Shown in pieces: positions 34,170-45,344 of a stretch of 64,000 nucleotides of DNA. Numbering within the stretch: the stretch's first letter is position 1; each line of letters opens with the position of its first letter. Below the pieces are notes generated by a model. It was given only the letters and a program-made list of their open reading frames with translations, made no database searches and had not been told where the DNA came from. The stretch spans positions 1,612,001-1,676,000 of the forward strand of contig WJXW01000004.1 in assembly GCA_015832175.1 (NCBI GenBank). The letters run 5' to 3'. The DNA comes from Paraphaeosphaeria minitans (taxonomy: Eukaryota; Ascomycota; Dothideomycetes; Pleosporales; Didymosphaeriaceae). The position numbers and the translations under genes are program-made.

Positions 34170-35643
34170 TCATGGTGCGCCCAAAACACTCAGCCCGCCC
34201 TGCGGCGTCAGAGCAACCAGAGATGTGGCGCTGACTCCCCATGCAATGTCCCTCGCCGCCACCGCTTTCCGCACCGGCTCTGACCAGCTCTTCGAAGACT
34301 TGGTGTACTGTTGCACAGACACGCTTCCGGATCCAGCCGTTGCCAAGAATTGGCCCGTGTAGTCAAAGCGAATGCTGTCAATCGGGCTCCCAACATCGAA
34401 CATCTTGATGGGCGACTGCTTCCGGATGTCCCACACGGAAGCACTGGTTGAGCCCTTGACCGCTACGGCGAACCAAGTGCCGTTCTCTGAGAAGGAAAGT
34501 GCGCGAACCGGGCCACCCGCCTCCATCACTGCCATGGGCGTGCCGTTCTTGACGTCGAAAATGCGAATGTTGCCGTCCGTGCCGCCGGTGAAGAAGAGAA
34601 GACCGTCAACGTGGAAGTCGGAGCAGGTAATCTCGGCCTCGGTGTAGACTTCTGAAACAGGTTTGAAGGTCGCAAGGTCGTGGAAGATGAAGCGCTTGTC
34701 AACTCCGGACGTGGCCAGAATCGCACCACTGGGGTGGAGAGACACAGAGCTGACTGCCCCAGCGTGAGACCCAAGCTGTGCAATCTCGTTCCCGTCTTCG
34801 AAGATCTTAACGGTGCCAGCCGCAGTCCCCACGACAGCTTTTGCGCCCCACCATGTTGTAGTAGTGACTACCGATCCAGCCTTCAATGTGTGTACCAGCT
34901 TTTGTTGTGACAGAGAGTAAATGCCCGCAACACCATCTGCGCCTCCAAACAGCGCCAGGTCGCCAGACTCGTCAATGGATACTGACGCACTGCCTGGGTA
35001 CAAGGGCTCGCTCGCGCTCGTGACATCGAAAGCCAAAACATCGTCTCCGGTTGCCCAGCCATCGGGGACAGGTCTCTTGCGGCGCGTCTTGAACAGTCTG
35101 CTTGGTATTAGTAGCGCTTTCAGAAGCGATTGAAACGGGCACATACTCTTGCTGCGTCTCGTCCACCTTGGCGACCAGCTCCTCAGGTAGGGCCTGGTTG
35201 TCCACCTGCATCGCATCCCCGTTGGCAGCTCCCCCGCCGCTGATGGTGACATTCGACAGCGCCTCCCTTGCCTCGTCTCTTTCGCGCGTCAATCGCGCAA
35301 TGACACGCGTTGCAGCGTCATTCTGGTAAAGCGCAGTGCTCAGCTCTTGTCTCGTCTGCGCGAGATGCTGTTTCAGCGTAAACGTCTCGAGCACAATCGC
35401 ATCCCACTCGTTCTGGAACACGCTGAGCAGGGAGGGGATCGAGGTGAGGTTTGGTGGGCGGGGCGTCACTATGCGCGGCGACTTGAGCTCGATGAGGTCT
35501 TCGACGGAGAGGTCCTCGCCCGTGACGGGGTCGGTGTGGTGTTCGGCGATGTGCGCTTCGACGAGGCGCTTTTCGAAGACGTTGCCGCTCTTGCGCGAGG
35601 CGACGGGCGCCTGCGGTGCTTCCCCGGAGATTGCGCACAGCAT
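34170..35643 (-). CDS. PRP19: Pre-mRNA-processing factor 19, U-box E3 ligase
   Basis: Two exons, 35,147-35,643 and 34,170-35,097, flank a 49-base intron with GTATGT donor and CTACTAATAC branch, encoding 474 residues, the normal length. Prp19 is the scaffold ubiquitin ligase of the NineTeen complex, which activates the spliceosome in the nucleus. The U-box starts at the N-terminus (MLCAISGEAPQAPVASRKSGNVFEK, then DPVTGEDL). A central helical tetramerisation and coiled-coil region follows (QNEWDAIVLETFTLKQHL, ALYQNDAATRVIARLTRERDEA), then a seven-bladed WD40 propeller (about residues 200-474). The splice site lies at the linker QQE-LFKTRRKR, where the basic motif is conserved. Start and stop are well defined. 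Confidence 0.97.
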
Positions 35644-37908
35644 TGTGGTGGTTGTGGTGCTGTGAGTATGCGCCGTCCTGCAGCTTGTCGCGGTTGGAAT
35701 TTCTGGAGAAACAACGCTAGTAAAGTTTAGGCTCCAATCTCTCACGTGCACCGCAATTCACCTCTTGAGTAAGGGCTTCGTCTGTAGGCGTTCTCTTTCT
35801 TACTTCCTTTTTAAGAACTCGAGGGCTATCTTGTATTCACGGCTCTCTTGGATCTAGAAAAAATATGGTAGGCCACCTAACTATGACGCAGCATGCCGTA
35901 CGTATCTTAGCTAGTTTATATATCTAATTCCAGGCACAACAGACATCGCCCAGAATAAAAAGCATATCTCGGATCTTGCTTCCCTCATTGCTTGAAGCCT
36001 TTACCGAAGAGATGCTTTAGTGAGACCAGAAGCCTCACGACACAAAGACAGCCCACTTAGGAATAGGATCAGAGGCGATCGCACGGAATACAAAGCTAGG
36101 AATACAAAGCTAGGAAACTGCGACATCTGACCTAAAAAAACTCTGGAGAATGATTAAGGGGAAGTTCGGCAAAACCTAACCCTAGGTGTGTTTTCATGTA
36201 CGCCCTCCGAAACGGCGCAGGGTGAAGCGGATAGAGAAACAAAGATAATCAGACGTGTGGCAACATAAACTATACCTGCACTGATAACAAGTAACAAAGA
36301 AAGGCGGTTGTAGACATTTCTGTACTTTTGGGTTCGTTGATTCTCTTTTTGGGGCCATTCCTTCACCCTTCGGAAGAGGCGAGCGCATGTCATGCTAGGA
36401 AGATGACTATCCAGCGTCGCGACTTTTACTCCCAGGTAGAGTTCATAACCATCCCACATCTTCAACACCTCTCTCCGTCCGCGTCATAATTGAGAACCCT
36501 GCCTGAATAGCTCTTCCATCAATTTATGACCTCGTTCAACTTATTGAGCTCTTTGACGGAAGTTGTGGACTCTACGTGGAAGCCAAAGATAGTCGTGTAT
36601 TTCCGGTGAGAGGTATCTATGGCCATCCTATTCCAGTTGCGACAGCTTTTCTTTTGGGGACTTCTCGTTGAAATCGTTGGAGCCAGCATGAGTAGAAATG
36701 AGCATAGTTTTCCGTCCATGTCCCAGGCTTGAAAGATGGGCGCTTCGAGCCTTCCCAAGAAGTCTGCGGGTGACTCATTTAGGAGCTTTAGCTTCTCCTG
36801 AAAACATAACGCTGGCATAGTGTCATCGCAGTTGGTTGCCATATCGCTCAGAAAGAGGCTGAATGCGAGCGAAATAACAGGTAGGGTCGTAGATGTGATG
36901 CTGCGAACTCTCCATCCGCTTGTGAAGGAAATTGAAAACCCAATGCAAGGCAATAAAGGCCGCCACAAACCAAAGACGAGGACGCCATTAAGTTAGATAA
37001 TAACATCAACCCCTCTTCCATTCGAACAACGTCTTTTTTGATCCGCTAGGAGCTGTTCAGCGCAGTACAAATCCCTGAGTCGGGTTCGCTATCTCCCGAT
37101 TCTTCCTACCACGGATAAGATTCTGTGTAAATTGACGGCCGTGAAACGTCTTTCGGCTTCCACCAACTAGTTACATACGTAAAGATTACAAAAATAGAGA
37201 ACGCTAAAGTAGAATGTCCATTTAACTCAACGGAAGGCCTTTGATGGCCCGGACGAGAACTGTTAGAACAAGCCACGTAATTTGCAAGACCGTGAGGCTT
37301 TTGCGGAGTCAGTCTGCCTTGCTTCTATCCCCAATATCTTCATTTGTAAGGATCAAACCACATAGTGGATCGCTGTACCAACGATAGCGATGGCTGAGTT
37401 AAATTTGTATTACTGAATAGTTCAGCTTGTCGCGGTCGCTATACTGCTCGAACTACACTAAGCCACCCATATCCGCAAAATGAGCATGTCGGGGTCCAGT
37501 TTTGAATCGTATGGAATTTCGGTACTCTTCCTTGGGTTTGGTGGCTGCGTAATTATCCAGCTATCGATCTTCCTAATTCGGTGTGTCACCTGAGGAGTGG
37601 TACAAATATTACAACGTGCATAGCAAATGACCTGCATCGCGCATAAAGACTGTACGGTACGCAAATGATCTGTGACGGCGAAGATTTCCTATTAACATCC
37701 GCATCTGAGAGACGGCTTGTTGAACTTGTACAAAACCGAAGTTGTAGTCTGGAACGCATTCTGAGCAACATGCCCACGAGAGGCTTGCTTTTATACAATC
37801 ATCACTTCTTGCATATTGTGTATATTCATGTACACAATACAAGTCATTATGACTTGATTTTGTGTGCGTGCTTTCCAAGAACCCTGCCTCAAGTATTGTA
37901 TCTTTTAC
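35644..37908. other. Gene-poor interval with gene remnants
   Basis: 2.3 kb without an intact gene. The only protein-like fragment is at 36,154-36,968 (-). The rest shows no long frame, repeat or RNA gene. Confidence 0.55.
36154..36968 (-). pseudogene. Decayed gene fragment, possible membrane protein
   Basis: Two frames on the - strand (36,519-36,968 and 36,154-36,468) look like parts of one former protein, separated by a stop and a frame change. The second contains an arginine/lysine-rich loop followed by YNRLSLLLVISAGIVYVATRL, which resembles the last membrane helix of a fungal multi-pass protein. The family is not identified. Confidence 0.35.
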
Positions 37909-39528
37909 TCACCTGGACATCTTCTGACCAAAGCTGCTCCGCGCGACCTAAAAAATGCGTGTCAGCAAGGCTCCCCCACGAAGAAGCATCAGCAAACTTA
38001 CCATGCTCCTAAACCTCTTCCCAAATACGTACGCCGGAATCGTCATTTCGCAAACCCCCAGATTAATCATGGCCAGCGCCACAAACACCGTCTTTGGCCC
38101 GACTTGCATCATCCACTCATTCGCATACGTCGTTGCCAAGAAGGTGAAGATGGCTTTCGTGAAGTTGATCGTGACGAACGCCTGATTCGCAATCCTTGGG
38201 ATGACAGTCAATCACGTACGTGAGGGACGCCTGCGAGGTGAACGGCACGGAGAAGCTGTAGATGGAGAAGAATGCCATGACCTGGTAGATAGACGCGGCG
38301 TTGTGGAGGGAGTACCCAAATCCAATGAAGCCTACTGTTGCAAAGGGGACGGCGATGAGCATGAGGACGAGGCGGAATTCAGGCTCGAAGACACCTTTGT
38401 TGCGATGCGCCATGGCTTTTGTGGCCCAGTCGGCCATCCCGCCTGAGATAGGGGATCCGATGAAGCCAACGAGGAGGAGGGGGAGATTTGTGAGGCCGAT
38501 TTGGGCGGGATTGAGGTTGTAGGGAGGGAGGGAGGGAGGGAGGGAGGGAGGGAGAGCGCAGTAACTGCGAGGACAGAGATGGTGAGGAGGAAGGTAAACG
38601 ACGGTGGAGAAGAGGACGGCGGGGTAGGTGATGAGCGGGATCGCTTCCAGACGCCTTTCTAGAAGGACTCGGTGGAGAGGCGCCCGCGAAAAAGACGGAG
38701 TCTGTCACAGTAGGACTGTTTCTCTGAGGTGTCGATCTCGAAGGAGCCCTTTTCTTCGATCTGGGTCTTGAACTCGCAGTTACATGTACCGTTGTAGGTT
38801 GTTTCTACAACGACGAAGTAGAGGCCGAACAATATCAAGATGTACATGATCGCAGTAATACCGAAGGTGGATTCAAAGCTCAGGTTCTGGATGATGGCGC
38901 CGGAAATCGTCTGGCCGAGTAATACGCCAGAACCCAGCATCATGTCCCATATGGAGAGGCGGGTGCCTCTTTGGGGAACGAAGAAAAGATCAGATACGGT
39001 CGACGTGACAAGCGTTTCGAGCGGTGCTGAGGCGATGCCCTGGATGATCCTCATGGTAGCGAGTTGCGGGAATGAATGGACCGTGCCGATCATCTGACCC
39101 CAGATACAAGTTAGGAGCAGGATCACCGATGAAATAAAGAGAAAAGGTCGTTTCCCGCGAATATTGGCTCCGGAGGCCGTGAAGAAGGTGGTAGCGCCAA
39201 CCCAAAATGCGAAAATGCCAATGATTAGACTCGACGCCAAGTCGATAGAGACTTTGTAATTTAAGACGATGACTTGGAGACCAGGCGTCACCATCAGGCC
39301 GAGGGCAGTGGTCACCCCAGAAGCGAAAGCTAGAATGAGTAGGATGCTCTCTTTCCATGCTCGGGACCAGTTGAGCGGATCGTTGGGGTCTTCCGAAGGT
39401 TGTGGTTGAAGGATAATATCGCCGTCGCGCTTCAGTGAGCTGTCGTTCGCTTGCTCATTATCCACGCCAATGGTGTACGTCCCGGGCGGCGAGGTCATAT
39501 GTGGATCATTGAAGACGCCGAGACCCAT
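37909..39528 (-). pseudogene. MFS transporter pseudogene (frameshifts, stop, GGGA repeat)
   Basis: From ATG 39,528 the frame is intact for 289 codons (to 38,662) and gives the N-terminal half of a DHA1-type major facilitator: DPNDPLNWSRAWK, six membrane helices, and the NIRGKRPF loop. Then a TAG follows STESF. After it the expected sequence can only be followed by changing frame at least three times: near 38,650, near 38,600, and near 38,190 where one extra T follows CHPKD. A (GGGA)8 tract at 38,521-38,553 adds a SLPPSLPP-type stretch before PPYNLNPAQIGLTNLPL. The C-terminal exon after a 54-base intron (37,948-38,001) ends at 37,909. The substrate is unknown. Sequencing error could explain one frameshift but not all lesions together. 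Confidence 0.8.
38521..38553. repeat. Tetranucleotide microsatellite (GGGA)n in the MFS pseudogene
   Basis: About eight GGGA units interrupt the second half of the transporter, next to one of the frameshifts. Confidence 0.9.
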
Positions 39529-40971
39529 GATCAGCTATTTAAGAACGATGAATATAAAAACGAGAAGGACTGCCAGCAGTCAGACGAAATTGAAACAAAA
39601 AATTGAAGCAAGGGGACTCGTATACTCTAAGGTCGAGACCAGCTCATGGTTCTGTCATGACATTTGATGGGTCATATCAAATACCTAGGACATCCAAGCA
39701 GTGATGCGCGTCCCGCTGGCTCGAAACATCGATGAGAATGCGCTATGCCGGGAGGCTGTGATCAGCGAAAGATATTGGTGTTTCAATCGCATGTGCTTTG
39801 GAAAATTGACAGTGCTCAGGTGCCGTGACGAGCTTGGGGGTTCCCGGTGTGCTAAGATCATGTAAGTACGGATCTCAAGGCAGCGCGCGTTTCATGGAAG
39901 CTAGCCTTTGCTGGTTGTTTTTATAGTAGAAGATCGCGATTCGATACTTTGCGATGTCCGATAAAGCGAATGTATATTGCTGTTCTGTCGCTCGCGCGGG
40001 TGTGAGACAAAACAGAGAACAACTTGCGTGAAAGCTGCGCTGTGGCTGCTCCAGGTTCCGTGTTGGATCGGCCCACCATTGCCTTTGTCGTTCGTATTAA
40101 GCCCGGGGCCCTGAAGCTTAAGCTGCTTTCCGTAGTGGGGAATTCGGCAGATCATCAACCCACTAGAGAGTGGGGATACCTACTGGTCAAGCACCTGAGG
40201 CAATGCGTTCCGAGAAAGACGTCGCGGAAACATGCAGACACACCCGATGAGGAAGACTGGAATATTGCTTGGAGTCGAATTGTACAATGCGATACATTGG
40301 AGCTGGCAATAGAGATGCTGGCCATGCAGCCTTGTCCTTAAGGCATAAAATTCGATCAGATGCATCGGGGATGGGTCATCGAGTGTGTTTCTCCGTGGTG
40401 CAGAGAACCTTTGGGTCTTGCATGATTGTTGCTCTGGAATATTGTCACTTGATCTTCAAAGAGAAGGCCATACGGCAATTCATGATGAGGTGGATGCCGA
40501 GGGCGTGGAGTAGAGGGAAGGTTGCAAGGAGCGGAACGGCAACGGCCCATGGCTCGCTGCCGCTGGTACCTAGCTGCATTGGGCCTGAAGAGGTGCACGA
40601 TGCTTGAGTCCGTACGTTAGCAATAATACACTTGCTACTTTCTTGTACCAAGTCTAGGTAAAGGAGTAACTTCTACAAACGAATCAAGTTAGAGATCGGC
40701 AACCGTCATGGGGCTGCGATTACAATGAGCCTCAGCCTAGGCCCAGTTCACAACAAACTTCTTCTATCAACCAAGCCATCGTGACTCGTCGCGATTGCGC
40801 TCGCATTCACTGCAGAAAGTAAAATTAGCGCTGGTTATTTAATGTCGCAGCTAACTTGTTCTCACAAACATCACTTAAAACATAATTGAGCAAATCCGTA
40901 CTTGCTACAGTATCTTGTCTCCTCGTACTGAGAGACTCTCCAACGATCTCCTCATAGCAAACCACAACAAC
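39529..40971. other. Intergenic, no supported gene
   Basis: 1.44 kb with short ORFs on both strands (for example 40,024-40,341) that match nothing I know. A GGTACCTAG motif is at 40,566. Confidence 0.5.
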
Positions 40972-41425
40972 CATGGTGACCGAATCAGCGAGCAGTCCGA
41001 GCTCCAAACCCTTCTCAATGACCATACCTACCTCGTTGCCGTTTTCTTCGCACTCTGGTGCCTGCCCTGCAAAGTTATTGCGCCGCTCTACTAGCAGCTC
41101 TCCAAAGCCAGCTCCGCACCCGGCAAGGTCACTTCCACCAAGATCAATATCGACGAAGTGCCGGGTTTTGCCTCCCGATTCCAGATCTGGACTAGACCGA
41201 CCTTTCTGATTTTCAAAGATGGGAAGTAAATTGAGAAGATCGGGAGTGCGAATGAGGCGGCGCTGAAGAAGAATGTGGAAAAGGTTGCGGCGGAGGTGCA
41301 GGGTAGAGCTATGAGGGAAAGGTGGAGGAGCAAAAGCTTGAGTTCGAGGAAGACTTTTAGTGGAAGGTATTGCATGCCGGATGTATTAGAACATCTCGCG
41401 TGCATCATGAGGTAGTTCTGGTTTC
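40972..41425 (+). pseudogene. Thioredoxin pseudogene with RIP-like stops
   Basis: In the frame beginning at 40,972 one reads ISEQSELQTLL, YLVAVFFALWCLPCK (the thioredoxin active site, usually WCGPCK), then DEVPGFASRFQI and PTFLIFKDGK, ending AALKKNVEKVAAE. TAG at 41,092 follows LY, and TAA follows KDGK at about 41,228. Both are explained by CAG/CAA to TAG/TAA, a C-to-T change in CpA context. The ATG at 40,973 is out of frame with the thioredoxin sequence, so the start is also broken. Cys-Leu-Pro-Cys replaces Cys-Gly-Pro-Cys. It sits just upstream of an intact thioredoxin-fold gene (ERp38). Confidence 0.75.
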
Positions 41426-41760
41426 GTAGCAAAGATACCTATCCACTGCTACTCAAGAATGGTGGCAAAGGGTGCCGTGTGTGGCTTCGCATTCATGACC
41501 ACCACGTGTACATGTCTCTCGGAAAGTTGACTAGTTTTCGACGTGTTGAATATCAGACGCATAATACCCGTCTGCCATTTATTGTGTCATATCTTGAGTC
41601 GTTCCCCGATTATCAATCCTACGCTTTCAGCAAGGTGTCCACGCCAAGACCTCCGCCACTTGCCCGCACCACCTGCCACAAAGCTCCAGCTCGAGCTTGC
41701 ACAGCATAACCCACAACACCAGAAGTCCCATTCACCCCTGGAGCTTTACCACACACCAAC

Positions 41761-42907
41761 ATGCTATTCAATCGCTTACTGCCGGCGGCCCTCGCGCTGC
41801 TGCCGGCCCTCGTCGCCGCCGAGAACGTCGTCGACCTTACGCCTGACAACTTCGACGATATCGTGCTAAAGTCCGGCAAGCCCGCCCTCGTAGAATTCTT
41901 TGCCCCGTGGTGCGGCCACTGCAAGAACCTCGCGCCCGTATACGAAGAGCTCGCCACCAACTTTCTGTATGCGAAGGACAAGGTCACCATCGCCAAGGTC
42001 GATGCTGATGCCCACAAGAGCCTGGGCAAGAAGTTCGGCGTACAAGGTTTCCCTACGCTGAAGTGGTTCGATGGCAAGAGCGACACGCCCAAGGAATATG
42101 ACAGTGGACGGGACCTCGACAGTCTGGCAAAGTTCGTGCAGGAGAAGAGCGGTGTGAGGGCGAAGGTCAAGGCCAAGCTTCCGAGCCAGGTCGTCATTCT
42201 GGATGACAAGAGCTTTACGGAGAAGGTTGGAAAGGACCAGGATGTGCTCATTGCTTTCACGGCACCCTGGTGCGGACGTAAGCCGGCTACTCAAACATCT
42301 AGAGCCGAAGACGCTGACAACGTGCGCAGACTGCAAGAGCCTCAAGCCCGTCTGGGAACAGCTCGCCAACACCTTCGCCAACGAGCAGGGTGTCACCATC
42401 GCTCAGGTCGACGCCGAAGCCGAGAACAGCAAGGCCCTCGCCAAGGAGCAAGGTGTCTCGTCATACCCCACCATCAAGTACTTCAAGAAGGGCACCACCG
42501 AGCCACTTCCCTACGAGGGCGCCCGCGCTGAGGCCGACTTCGTCGAGTTCCTCAACACCAACGCTGGCACTTACCGCGCTGTTGGTGGTGGCCTTAACGC
42601 TATTGGTGGCACCATCGAAGCTCTTGACTCCATCGTCACCAAGTCCAAGGGTGCCTACGCCAGCGGTCTTGAGGAGGCTAAGAAGGCCGCCGCGACCCTC
42701 AAGGACAAATACGCGCAGTACTACGTGAAGGTGTTTGAGAAGAGCAGCAAGAATGAGGGCTATGCCGAGAAGGAATACAAGCGCCTGCAGGGTCTTATTG
42801 GAAAGGGCAACCTCGCTGCTGAAAAGCTCGACGACTTGATCAGCAGGAGCAACATCTTGAGGAGGTTCCTCCCGATTGGTCATGAGGACGAGAAGAGCGA
42901 GTTGTAG
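41761..42907 (+). CDS. ERp38-type protein disulfide isomerase (two thioredoxin domains + ERp29 domain)
   Basis: Two exons, 41,761-42,277 and 42,330-42,907 (intron GTAAGC..CTGAC..GCAG), encode 364 residues. It forms and rearranges disulfides in the ER lumen. The signal peptide is MLFNRLLPAALALLPALVAA. Domain a has the active site CGHC at 51-54. Domain a' has CGHC at 171-174, which is split by the intron and restored by splicing. A C-terminal helical ERp29-type domain follows (about residues 265-350). The last residues are KSEL, an unusual but plausible version of the K/HDEL retrieval signal. This matches the fungal erp38/tigA family of PDI-related proteins, not the four-domain Pdi1. Its 3' end converges with HSBP1. 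Confidence 0.95.
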
Positions 42908-43352
42908 AGCAACGACCATATTACTACTCCCGCCGTGTTGTCCGAAAAGACAGGAGAGGTGTGGGGCATTGGTGGAGACGTATCCATGAACGTTGTGCAG
43001 GGCGCGATCAACGGCAGCATTGTGGCGCACGCCACAACATCTACATCTGTAACGAAAAGCTGCTGTGCAGCGGTTTCAGGACCCAGCACGTTGGGGAGGT
43101 CTGGCTCTGCCCCAGCGCTCGGGGAGCATTGTTACCAGTTAGAACGCGGAGTGCTTCCGATTGAACGTGTAACGTATCGAATCTTAAGAGAAGACCGACT
43201 AAACCGCTATGTGAACATGATGCATATTGTGATTCGTAAACACAGACCACCAATACATCCCTCACCAAAACGCCTAGACAATGCGAGGATGTTACAACCC
43301 ATCATCGCGACATACCAAAGCAACCCGCAACCTGCAGTCAAACCCCGCTGGC
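42908..43352. other. Intergenic, convergent 3' regions
   Basis: 445 bases between the 3' ends of the ERp38 gene and the HSBP1 gene. No gene or repeat seen. Confidence 0.6.
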
Positions 43353-43695
43353 CTACTTGCTCGCCCCGGACGCCTCCCCATCCCCTGTCTGAATTGTTGC
43401 CTCAAGATTGTCCAGCCGCCTTGACATATCATCCACTGTAACCTGTCAGCCTCATTCAACTGCTTCCCACCATGCATAAACTTACTCTTGGCAAGCAACT
43501 CGCTGCTAACGTTTGTGAACTTGCTCTGCAGCTGGGAGAGGAGGTCGTCGACGACTTGTTGGAGCTCGGCTGAGCTGTCGGTGCTGGAGTTTAGAGGCTG
43601 GATGGGTGGTTAATATAAAGCGAAGGGTAGGTGGTGCAGGGCGTATGTACGGAGGCTGAGCTGTCGGTACGGTCGGCGGAGGGTCGCGAAGACAT
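43353..43695 (-). CDS. HSBP1: Heat shock factor-binding protein 1 homologue
   Basis: A 79-residue protein spread over three tiny exons: 43,651-43,695, 43,486-43,597 and 43,353-43,435, with introns of 53 and 50 bases. It is therefore invisible as a single ORF. The core is the HSBP1 coiled coil: LQQVVDDLLSQLQSKF, then SSELLAKMDDMSRRLDNLEATI. The second splice restores the Met of KMDDM, which fixes it. In animals HSBP1 is a small trimeric or hexameric coiled-coil protein that binds the heat shock factor trimer and dampens it; in fungi its role is little known. The Ser-rich N-terminus (MSSRPSADRTDSSAS) is typical. It is divergently transcribed from EBP2, 352 bases apart. Confidence 0.9.
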
Positions 43696-44047
43696 TGTGG
43701 GTTTGGTGTGTGGAGGTTGATTTTGCGAGGGGCGGTCTTCCTGGAGTATCTCGTGTACTTTACCCGTGTATGCGACAGGCGAGCGAGCAAATAGGTACAA
43801 ACAGCACAGCGCGCTATCCCACAGCAGCGGCAAGAGTGAATGCTCGAGGTCCGCGCCAGCCACGTGATGGGGTGGGTCGCAGCGTCCCATCCGCACACCG
43901 CCCTTGACTAGTGCCGGCAGAACTTTCTTTGCGCCAAGATTTCGAGCTTGAATTTTGGGACTGCCCAGTATGCGCGACGCTTTTGCGTACCTACTACTTT
44001 GGCTTGTCTCATACCCGCTAGTTTTGATAAAATCATACGATAACGAA
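43696..44047. promoter_or_regulatory. Shared divergent promoter HSBP1/EBP2
   Basis: 352 bases between two start codons on opposite strands, so both promoters must lie here or overlap. In-frame ATGs at 43,955 and 43,970 upstream of EBP2 would add a hydrophobic N-terminus foreign to that family and were not chosen. Confidence 0.6.
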
Positions 44048-45344
44048 ATGGCGAAAAGTAAACTCAAGGCCGCCCTCGACAACGAGAAGGGCCGCAATTT
44101 CAAGCTCGAGAGGCAACGGAAGCAGGAGAAAGAGGCGCGCAAGCGCAAAGCGGAGAAGCCCGAGGGAAAGGAGGGAGATGAGGCAGAGGGCGGTGTGCCT
44201 CTAGATGAGGTAGAGCTAAAGGTTGCACCCAAGAGCAATGGCAAGGTTACAAAGAAGGCAAAGGCCAATGGTGTGAAGATTGCGACACCGGTGGAGGAGG
44301 CCGAGTGGGAAACGGACAACAGCGAGGACGAGGCTAGCGACGATGATGAGAAGGCTACATATGATCTTTCGCGCCTCGAGGACAGTGAGAGCGACGTTAG
44401 TGGAGACGACGAAGAGGACGAGGAGGTGGGCGAGACGTTGGGCGCGGGCGGCGAGGATGAGGACGAGGAAGACGATGTGGACGAGGAGCACGAGGACGGA
44501 GACGACATCGCATTCTCCGACATCGAATCGCTTGCCGACGAAGACAGGGCTGACATCGTCCCGCACCAGCGCCTCACCATCAACAACACTGCCGCCCTCA
44601 CCGCTGCCCTCAACCGCATCAAGCTGCCCTATGGAAAGCTCAGCTTTTCGGAACACATGTCGCTAACTACGGACGAGGACGTCGAGATCGCCGACGTCGA
44701 CGACGACCTCAACCGCGAGCTGGCTTTCTACAAGCAGTCGCTATCCGCGGTCAAGGATGCGCGGGGCCTCTTAAAGAAGGAGGGCGCGCCGTTTTCACGG
44801 CCAGCGGACTACTTCGCTGAGATGGTCAAGGACGACGAGCACATGGGCAAGATCAAGCAGAAGCTGATGGACGAGGCGGCGGGCAAGAAGGCGAGCGCTG
44901 AGGCACGGAAACAGCGCGATCTCAAGAAGTTTGGAAAGCAGGTGCAGGTTGCGAAGCTGCAGGAGAGAGCGAAGGAGAAGCGGGACACACTGGATAAGAT
45001 CAGCCAGCTTAAGCGGAGTATGTATACCTTCTCCCGTGCTATTTCCACTGTGCTAACTTTCTCCAGAACGCTCCGGCGCCGATGTAACCGCCACTAACGA
45101 AGAAGACCTCTTTGACGTCGCGCTCGACAAATCCGACAAGCCCGAGCGCGGCGGCCGCGGCGGCGAGGGTGGTAACTTCAAGCGCCAGAAGAAGAACGAC
45201 AAGTTTGGCTTTGGCGGCAAGAAGCGGCACGGCAAGAGCAACGATGCGCAGTCGAGCGCGGATGGCCGGGGTTTCTCGCATAAGAAGATGAAGGGGGGTG
45301 CGGCGAAGAGGCCTGGCAAAGCGAGACGGATGAATAAGAAGTAA
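44048..45344 (+). CDS. EBP2: rRNA-processing protein EBP2
   Basis: Exons 44,048-45,017 and 45,067-45,344 (49-base intron, GTATGT, GCTAAC branch, CCAG) encode 415 residues. Ebp2 is a nucleolar factor needed for 27S pre-rRNA processing and assembly of the 60S subunit. It starts MAKSKLKAALDNEKGRN with a basic helix. A long acidic tract of Glu/Asp follows (about residues 80-165). Then comes the conserved EBP2 core: LPYGKLSFSEHMSL, DVDDDLNRELAFYKQSL, GAPFSRPADYFAEMVKDDEHM, KKFGKQVQVAKLQERAKEKR. The basic C-terminus (FGGKKRHGKSN, HKKMKGGAAKRPGKARRMNKK) fits nucleolar targeting. The upstream in-frame ATGs are disregarded because the family begins at this Met. Confidence 0.96.

Noticed and set aside
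14530..39528. A secondary-metabolite cluster (methyltransferase, MFS transporter, others)
   Set aside because: No polyketide synthase, peptide synthetase, terpene cyclase or P450 was found. The transporter is dead and lies 23 kb away among housekeeping genes.
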